Positions 6,216-9,806 of a stretch of DNA of 9,806 nucleotides are shown piece by piece. This stretch comes from CALAMD01 sp035301025. GTDB taxonomy: Bacteria > Bacillota > Bacilli > Bacillales > Amphibacillaceae. The position numbers were made by a program, and so were the translations under genes. Where the stretch lies: assembly GCA_035301025.1 (NCBI GenBank), contig DATGUV010000011.1, positions 1-9,806 of the forward strand. Reading direction: 5' to 3'. Below the pieces are notes generated by a model that was not told the origin of the DNA, did not search any database, and worked only from the letters and a program-made list of their open reading frames with translations. Each line of letters begins with the position of its first letter. Position 1 is the first letter of the stretch.

Positions 6216-7299
6216 ATTCTAATACAATTGAATGGACTGTATCTCGATCTAACTTTTTAATTGCCTCAACAATTAATTTTACTGCATTTTCATAATCATC
6301 ACGGTGTAAGATTGCTGCATGCGAATGAATATATCTCGTAGCAATCGTAATGGATAAAGAAGGTACTCCATTTGCTGTTAAATGAATGGAACCTGAATCC
6401 GTTCCTCCTCCTGGAATAGATGAATATTGGAATGGAATATTATTCTCCTCTGCTGTTTCAACGATAAAGTCTCTTACACCTTTATGTGAAACCATTGATG
6501 CATCATATAAAATGATTTGAGGACCGTCTCCTAATTTACTATCTGCTTCATGATCTGCAATTCCAGGTGTATCCCCTGCAATCCCAACATCAACTCCAAA
6601 ACCAATATCAGGATCAATGAGGTGTGCTGAAGTTTTTGCACCACGTAATCCAACCTCTTCTTGAATCGTACCTACTCCGTAAACAATATTTGGATGTTCT
6701 TCATCTTTTAATTGTTTCAACACATCAATTGCAATGGCACAACCAATACGGTTATCCCAAGCTTTTGCTAAAAGCATTTTCTCATTTTTAAGTTGCGTAA
6801 ATTCAAAATAAGGAACAATCGAATCACCAGGACGCACTCCAAATGATTCTGCTTCTTCTTTGCTCATTGCTCCAATATCAATAAACATATCTTTAATATC
6901 TACTGGTTTCTTACGTGCCTCAGCTGAAAGAATATGTGGAGGTTTTGATCCAATGACTCCTGTGACATCTCCTTCTTTCGTCATAATTGTCACGCGTTGA
7001 GCAAGCATCACTTGACTCCACCATCCGCCAACGGTTTGAAAGTAAACAAAACCATCTTTATCAATTCGAGTAACCATAAATCCAATTTCATCTAGATGAC
7101 CCGCAACCATAATTTTCGGTCCATTTTCATCGCCTTTTTTCTCCGCGATTAAGCTACCTAAATTATCTGTGTATACTCGATCTGAGAAAGGTTCAATATA
7201 TCGTTCCATTACTTCTCTTGCTTCTTTTTCATTTCCTGGAATACCTCGAGCATCTGTTAAATCTTTTAGCATCGTTAATGTTTCATCATTTTTTGCCAT
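6214..7299 (-). CDS. ysdC: M42 family metallo-aminopeptidase (YsdC type)
   Basis: 361 residues, the same length as B. subtilis YsdC. The two-metal site of the M42 (glutamyl aminopeptidase/endoglucanase-like) family is complete: His68 and Asp70 in AGHLDEIGF, bridging Asp182 in AWDNRIGC, Glu213 (general base) and Glu214 in QEEVGLRG, Asp237 in FGVDVGIAG, and His325 in RYIHSHAAI. GGGTDSG (297-303) is also typical. These cytoplasmic, often dodecameric enzymes remove N-terminal residues from peptides, usually with Co or Zn; the substrate preference is not evident here. The start is supported by a G-rich site (AGGGGG, 7309-7314) 9 bases upstream and the usual N-terminus MAKNDETLTMLKDL. It lies downstream of dut on the same strand with a 109-base gap containing a promoter. 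Confidence 0.94.
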   Translation of the reverse strand: MAKNDETLTMLKDLTDARGIPGNEKEAREVMERYIEPFSDRVYTDNLGSLIAEKKGDENGPKIMVAGHLDEIGFMVTRIDKDGFVYFQTVGGWWSQVMLAQRVTIMTKEGDVTGVIGSKPPHILSAEARKKPVDIKDMFIDIGAMSKEEAESFGVRPGDSIVPYFEFTQLKNEKMLLAKAWDNRIGCAIAIDVLKQLKDEEHPNIVYGVGTIQEEVGLRGAKTSAHLIDPDIGFGVDVGIAGDTPGIADHEADSKLGDGPQIILYDASMVSHKGVRDFIVETAEENNIPFQYSSIPGGGTDSGSIHLTANGVPSLSITIATRYIHSHAAILHRDDYENAVKLIVEAIKKLDRDTVHSIVLE

Positions 7300-7331
7300 A
7301 ACTATATACCCCCTAAATTGTTTATGTATCT

Positions 7332-7360
7332 AGTATAACGTGAAAACGGTTTATTTTAAA
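7332..7360 (-). promoter_or_regulatory. Probable sigma-A promoter of ysdC
   Basis: Read on the minus strand: TTTAAA (7360-7355), 17-base spacer, TATACT (7337-7332). The start would be near 7325, about 25 bases before the ATG. The -35 overlaps a small palindrome, GTTTA-TTT-TAAAC (7349-7361), which could be an operator. Confidence 0.5.
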
Positions 7361-7408
7361 CACTTGTACCTTTGACTTCTAAACGTTTGTGCATGTTCAA
7401 CTTGCATA

Positions 7409-7840
7409 CTAGACACCTGAAGATCCAAATCCCCCTATATCTCTGGAAGATGCTGAAAGGTCCTCTACTTCTTCAAATGCCACTTCTAGTACAGGCGCAA
7501 TAACCATTTGAGCAATACGCATCCCTTTTGTCACCGTAAAATCTTCTTTTCCGTGATTAATCATAATTATCTTTAACTCGCCTCTATATCCTGCATCAAT
7601 AGTTCCAGGACTATTCAAAACTGTTAATGAATGCTTTAATGCAAGTCCACTTCTTGGCCGAATTTGTGCTTCCGTCTGTGGTGGTAATTCAATTTGAATC
7701 CCCGTGGAGACAATTCCTGTTTCTCCCGCCTTAATCATTCGCTCTTCTACGGAACATACATCAAATCCGGCATCATCTTCATGTGCTTTGTAAGGCACGA
7801 TAGCATCTTTATGAATTCTTTTTATCTTCGTCTTCAACAT
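7409..7840 (-). CDS. dut: dUTP diphosphatase (trimeric dUTPase)
   Basis: 143 residues with all five conserved motifs of the trimeric dUTPase family in order: I DDAGFDV (22-28), II RPRSGLALKH (61-70), III GTIDAGYRGE with the catalytic Asp82 (79-88), IV GMRIAQMV (106-113) and V SRDIGGFGSSG (132-142), whose Phe138 stacks on the uracil. It hydrolyses dUTP to dUMP and pyrophosphate, keeping uracil out of DNA and feeding thymidylate synthesis. The start ATG has a G-rich site (GGGGG, 7850-7854) 9 bases upstream. I see no terminator after the stop, so some read-through into ysdC is likely. Position next to ysdC and length suggest a chromosomal housekeeping copy rather than a prophage one, but phage dut genes have the same motifs. 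Confidence 0.95.
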   Translation of the reverse strand: MLKTKIKRIHKDAIVPYKAHEDDAGFDVCSVEERMIKAGETGIVSTGIQIELPPQTEAQIRPRSGLALKHSLTVLNSPGTIDAGYRGELKIIMINHGKEDFTVTKGMRIAQMVIAPVLEVAFEEVEDLSASSRDIGGFGSSGV

Positions 7841-7877
7841 TATTTCGTTCCCCCACTATGTGATTTTCCCTATTTCT

Positions 7878-7905
7878 ATTGTATACGAACTACATACGCA
7901 AGCAA
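7878..7905 (-). promoter_or_regulatory. Probable promoter of dut
   Basis: Read on the minus strand: TTGCTT (7905-7900), 16-base spacer, TACAAT (7883-7878), about 37 bases before the dut ATG. TTGC is repeated in tandem here (7909-7898), so the exact -35 is ambiguous. Confidence 0.45.
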
Positions 7906-8076
7906 GCAAAGAATGTATATAAGTATCTTCTTTTTATGCCTTCTATTATAATTAAGACAATGGATTAGATATGTTGTGCATTATGTAATGATCACACACG
8001 ATGTCGCAACAATTTATAGGTAAGAACCCTTTAGCAAACCTTCATGAAAGATTGATGTTCTTGAAATGCACGCACC

Positions 8077-8141
8077 TAAATGAATTTCATCATACGCATT
8101 TTTGCTACGTCACTATTTTGGGTCATTATGAAATTCACTTA
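8077..8141. repeat. 65-base inverted repeat with 14-base arms
   Basis: TAAATGAATTTCAT (8077-8090) and ATGAAATTCACTTA (8128-8141) are inverted copies with one mismatch; the inner 10 bases match perfectly. The spacer is 37 bases. There is no T-run on either side, so it is not a standard terminator. It lies 15 bases upstream of the ysdB promoter and could be a regulator site or a decayed element. Confidence 0.5.
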
Positions 8142-8156
8142 CTTCGATTAAATAAA

Positions 8157-8182
8157 TGAATCTTTTTACAATCTGCACCGTA
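8157..8182 (+). promoter_or_regulatory. ECF sigma-W-type promoter of ysdB
   Basis: TGAATC (8157-8162) and CGTA (8179-8182) are separated by exactly 16 bases, close to the B. subtilis sigma-W consensus TGAAAC-N16/17-CGTA. B. subtilis ysdB is listed among sigma-W regulon genes, so the match sits where it is expected. TATAAT at 8183-8188 lacks a sigma-A -35 at a proper distance. Confidence 0.65.
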
Positions 8183-8217
8183 TATAATAGGAATACACAA
8201 TAGGGAGTAGATGAACT

Positions 8218-8628
8218 ATGGTTATCATTTTATTTCGTGTTCTCATCATACTTGCATTATTTTTTATTTTCTTTGCTGCCGTACAATATATTAGAAGTCC
8301 ACAACGAAAAATTCAAAAAGCAAAAGAAATGTACTCATTTTATTTTCTAGATGAGCCTGAAGATAATAAGAAAAACCTACAATTTACGTATAAAGGTTGT
8401 CTATTTGAAGGAGAAAAATATTTAGGGACAACCGAAACTGCTTTTGAAGTCGTTAATATTGATGTTACCGTTCGGCGCCCTATTGAACTACGTGGGATTA
8501 CAAAAACAGACCTTGCTTTCTTAGAGGAAGAAATCTTAAGTAAATATCCATATGCAACGGTTAATTGGAAACATCCGATCAATCAGCTCATTGAACAAGA
8601 GGAAGCGACCATTCAGCGGATCAAATAA
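8218..8628 (+). CDS. ysdB: Small membrane protein YsdB, probable sigma-W regulon member
   Basis: 136 residues: one N-terminal membrane span (about 4-24, ILFRVLIILALFFIFFAAV) followed by a soluble domain of about 110 residues. Conserved-looking stretches are FYFLDEPEDNKKNLQFTYKG (41-60) and LFEGEKYLGTTETAFEV (62-78). These closely resemble B. subtilis YsdB as I remember it, and the neighbourhood (ysdC on one side, rplT on the other) agrees. The function is unknown; sigma-W control implies a role in envelope stress or antimicrobial defence. The start follows GGGAG (8203-8207) with 10 bases spacing. It is transcribed alone, opposite to all neighbours, and ends at a terminator shared with the convergent gene. 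Confidence 0.85.
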   Translation: MVIILFRVLIILALFFIFFAAVQYIRSPQRKIQKAKEMYSFYFLDEPEDNKKNLQFTYKGCLFEGEKYLGTTETAFEVVNIDVTVRRPIELRGITKTDLAFLEEEILSKYPYATVNWKHPINQLIEQEEATIQRIK

Positions 8629-8654
8629 CAAATCATATAAACTGGACACTTTTT

Positions 8655-8689
8655 AAAAGGATTCAATCAAGATGAATGAATCCTTTTTT
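8655..8689 (+). terminator. Terminator of ysdB, overlapping the 3' end of the convergent gene
   Basis: An 11-bp perfect stem pairs 8655-8665 with 8677-8687 around an 11-base loop, with six T at 8684-8689. On the minus strand the stem is followed by only four or five T-equivalents before AAAAA, so it works mainly on the plus strand. Its loop end and right arm encode the last codons of the TVP38-like protein. Confidence 0.85.
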
Positions 8690-9260
8690 CCGTAGAATCT
8701 GCAAAAAAATCATTCCATTTAATCGTTATTTCTTTCGTGCGAATGAGATAAATCAGCGGCAATATAACACATAATGCAATGAAGAGATGGAATGGAGATA
8801 AATTGGATAGCCATTTCCCAACGGTTGTATATACCATCGCTAAAGGTACACTGGACATAAAGGAAACCTTTGTATATTCTTTAAACCCATTTGAACTTTC
8901 AAATAAGCATAAAGAGAGTAAATGAAAATGAATAAATGGAACTAAGCGTAAAATTGTAATTTGGCTTGTCGTAAAGGAAGTATGTTGCCCTAGTAGCTTC
9001 CCCTTTAATTTTGTAAATCGATTCATGGTTTGTGGCATTTTTTGAATGACACCGTAAAATAGTGCACTCGATAATGTAATACCTATAATCGAATAAATAG
9101 TTCCCGCAACCGTTCCAAATAAAATACCACCTGATATGCAAATAAATACTACAGGTAGGAAAAATAATGGACGAAGTAGATGAAAAATAATAAACAACAG
9201 AGGTGCAAAATATCCCCCTGTTTCCACAATCATGAATAAATAATTCCCTACAAGCTCCAT
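8667..9260 (-). CDS. TVP38/TMEM64 (VTT domain) family membrane protein
   Basis: 197 residues from ATG 9260. It has five or six hydrophobic segments (about 6-27, 32-50, 55-72, 100-120, 131-147, 155-173). The VTT-domain signature is visible: RPLFFLPVVFICISGGILFG (30-49), with the conserved Arg-Pro and GG-x2-FG pattern, and the re-entrant second motif around RLVPFIHF (105-112). Family members (bacterial YdjX/YdjZ, YtxB; distant kin of DedA and the eukaryotic lipid scramblases TMEM41B/VMP1) are thought to move or handle lipids or ions; the substrate here is unknown. A longer frame from 9329 would add 23 residues but has no ribosome binding site, whereas GGAGGGAG lies just before 9260. In B. subtilis I recall a different membrane gene, ysdA, in the slot beside rplT. 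No strong promoter was found between this gene and the rplT terminator. Confidence 0.85.
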   Translation of the reverse strand: MELVGNYLFMIVETGGYFAPLLFIIFHLLRPLFFLPVVFICISGGILFGTVAGTIYSIIGITLSSALFYGVIQKMPQTMNRFTKLKGKLLGQHTSFTTSQITILRLVPFIHFHLLSLCLFESSNGFKEYTKVSFMSSVPLAMVYTTVGKWLSNLSPFHLFIALCVILPLIYLIRTKEITIKWNDFFADSTEKRIHSS

Positions 9261-9263
9261 ATT

Positions 9264-9271
9264 CTCCCTCC
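9264..9271 (-). promoter_or_regulatory. Ribosome binding site that sets the start of the VTT-domain gene
   Basis: GGAGGGAG on the minus strand (9271-9264) puts its GGAGG core 6 bases before ATG 9260. It excludes the longer frame starting at 9329 as the main product. Confidence 0.8.
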
Positions 9272-9321
9272 ATTTCCAGTAGAGCTTGAAACCTATCAAC
9301 AATTTTATATTAGTACATGTA

Positions 9322-9350
9322 TATGACAATAGACGAGCCTTTATGACAAT
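9322..9350. repeat. Pair of 9-base direct repeats, 20 bases apart
   Basis: TATGACAAT occurs at 9322-9330 and 9342-9350. On the minus strand each copy contains TTGTCA, a 5-of-6 match to a -35 box. For the copy nearer the gene a TATAAA lies only 14 bases away (9309-9304), which is short. The spacing of about two helical turns would suit a protein dimer binding site controlling the VTT-domain gene. Confidence 0.4.
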
Positions 9351-9353
9351 ATG

Positions 9354-9391
9354 AAAAAAAGAGCCTGAAACAATTCGTTTTAGGCTCTTTT
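9354..9391 (-). terminator. Rho-independent terminator of the rplT operon
   Basis: A 15-bp stem pairs 9357-9371 with 9377-9391 (one G-U) around the 5-base loop AATTC. On the minus strand it runs into seven T (complement of 9354-9360). It starts 10 bases after the rplT stop codon and separates the ribosomal operon from the VTT-domain gene. Confidence 0.93.
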
Positions 9392-9400
9392 GTATATTTA

Positions 9401-9757
9401 TTATTGAAGTGCTGCTTTAGCTTGTTCAACAATTTGAGAAAATGCTTTCTCATCGTGAATCGCTAACTCTGACAACATTTTACGGTTTACATCAATGCCT
9501 GCAACTTTAAGTCCATGCATTAATTTGCTGTATGAAATGTCATTTAAACGTGCTGCAGCGTTAATACGAGAAATCCATAATTTACGGAATTCACGCTTTC
9601 TTTGTCTGCGGTCACGATATGCGTATTGACCTGATTTCATCACTTGTTGTTTTGCTGTTTTAAATAATGTATGTTTTGAACCGTAATATCCTTTAGCGAG
9701 CTTAAGAACGCGTTTACGGCGTTTACGTGTCACTGTTCCACCTTTTACACGAGCCAT
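9401..9757 (-). CDS. rplT: 50S ribosomal protein L20
   Basis: 118 residues, the normal length. The very basic N-terminus MARVKGGTVTRKRRKRVLKLAKGYYGSKHTL and the core VMKSGQYAYRDRRQRKREFRKLWISRINAA are essentially those of Bacillus L20. The protein binds 23S rRNA early in assembly of the large subunit, with the N-terminal extension threading into domain I/II RNA. In Firmicutes L20 also represses its own operon (infC-rpmI-rplT) by binding the leader before infC; that leader and the two upstream genes lie beyond the right edge. The start has a strong site, AGGAGG (9771-9766), 8 bases upstream. It is the last gene of its operon, as the terminator at 9354-9391 shows. Confidence 0.98.
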   Translation of the reverse strand: MARVKGGTVTRKRRKRVLKLAKGYYGSKHTLFKTAKQQVMKSGQYAYRDRRQRKREFRKLWISRINAAARLNDISYSKLMHGLKVAGIDVNRKMLSELAIHDEKAFSQIVEQAKAALQ

Positions 9758-9806
9758 TGTAAATCCCTCCTAGTCTTTATATACCTTTATCCTAACTTCC
9801 ATCAAC
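9758..9806 (-). other. rpmI-rplT spacer with the rplT ribosome binding site
   Basis: On the minus strand AGGAGG (9771-9766) precedes the rplT start by 8 bases. I see no sign of the end of rpmI within the remaining bases, so its stop codon is probably outside the window. Confidence 0.6.

Larger units (their letters stand above)
7841..8217. other. Divergent intergenic region between dut and ysdB
   Basis: No gene is visible in these 377 bases. The left end carries the dut promoter and the right end the ysdB promoter (8157-8182). In between are an imperfect palindrome around CATTATGTAATG (about 7975-7997) and a larger inverted repeat (8077-8141). No short frame has a supporting ribosome binding site. 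Confidence 0.55.

Noticed and set aside
7975..7999. CRP/FNR-like site TGTG...CACA near the middle of the dut-ysdB gap
   Set aside because: The half-sites are too far apart for the TGTGA-N6-TCACA pattern and one half is imperfect.
8899..9273. 124-codon minus-strand ORF overlapping the VTT-domain gene
   Set aside because: It is an out-of-frame shadow: composition is odd (runs of Y, C and I) and the gene in the other frame has clear family motifs and the correctly spaced ribosome binding site.
1..9806. CRISPR array, tRNA, insertion sequence or toxin-antitoxin pair
   Set aside because: No regularly spaced repeats, no cloverleaf, no transposase-like protein and no small paired genes were found.

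Overview
The window looks like a piece of chromosome from a low-GC, endospore-forming Bacillaceae bacterium. Three things point there: the 3' end of a small acid-soluble spore protein gene (sspI), a ribosomal protein L20 of clear Bacillus type, and a gene set (ysdC, ysdB, rplT) that in Bacillus subtilis also sits next to the infC-rpmI-rplT operon. The species cannot be fixed from the sequence. The acidic, D/E-rich exported domain would suit a salt-tolerant lineage, but that is only a hint.

Layout, left to right. Positions 1-124 are the end of sspI, closed by a strong intrinsic terminator at 192-233. A gene-free, AT-rich stretch (about 234-756) holds several inverted repeats and a tentative promoter. 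Then comes a tight four-gene operon on the plus strand (778-5413): a large membrane-anchored extracytoplasmic protein of unknown function, two six-span ABC-2 type permeases and one ATPase. Together they look like a complete ABC exporter of unknown substrate with a dedicated outer-surface partner. A soluble lytic transglycosylase gene follows (5472-6110) and ends at a bidirectional terminator.

The second half is mostly conserved housekeeping. On the minus strand are an M42 metallo-aminopeptidase (ysdC), a dUTPase (dut), a TVP38/TMEM64-type membrane protein and rplT. On the plus strand is the small membrane protein gene ysdB, preceded by a good match to an ECF sigma-W promoter.

The most interesting point is the junction between the ABC ATPase and the lytic transglycosylase. 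The ribosome binding site of the transglycosylase lies in the 3' arm of a 9-bp perfect (14-pair extended) hairpin. A near-consensus sigma-A promoter (TTGCCA-N17-TAAAAT) overlaps the 5' arm and would start its transcript just inside the 3' arm. Read-through RNA from the ABC operon would therefore hide the start site, while RNA from the gene's own promoter would expose it. The phage T4 lysozyme gene e uses this arrangement, and here too the gene is a cell-wall hydrolase. This is inferred from sequence and untested.
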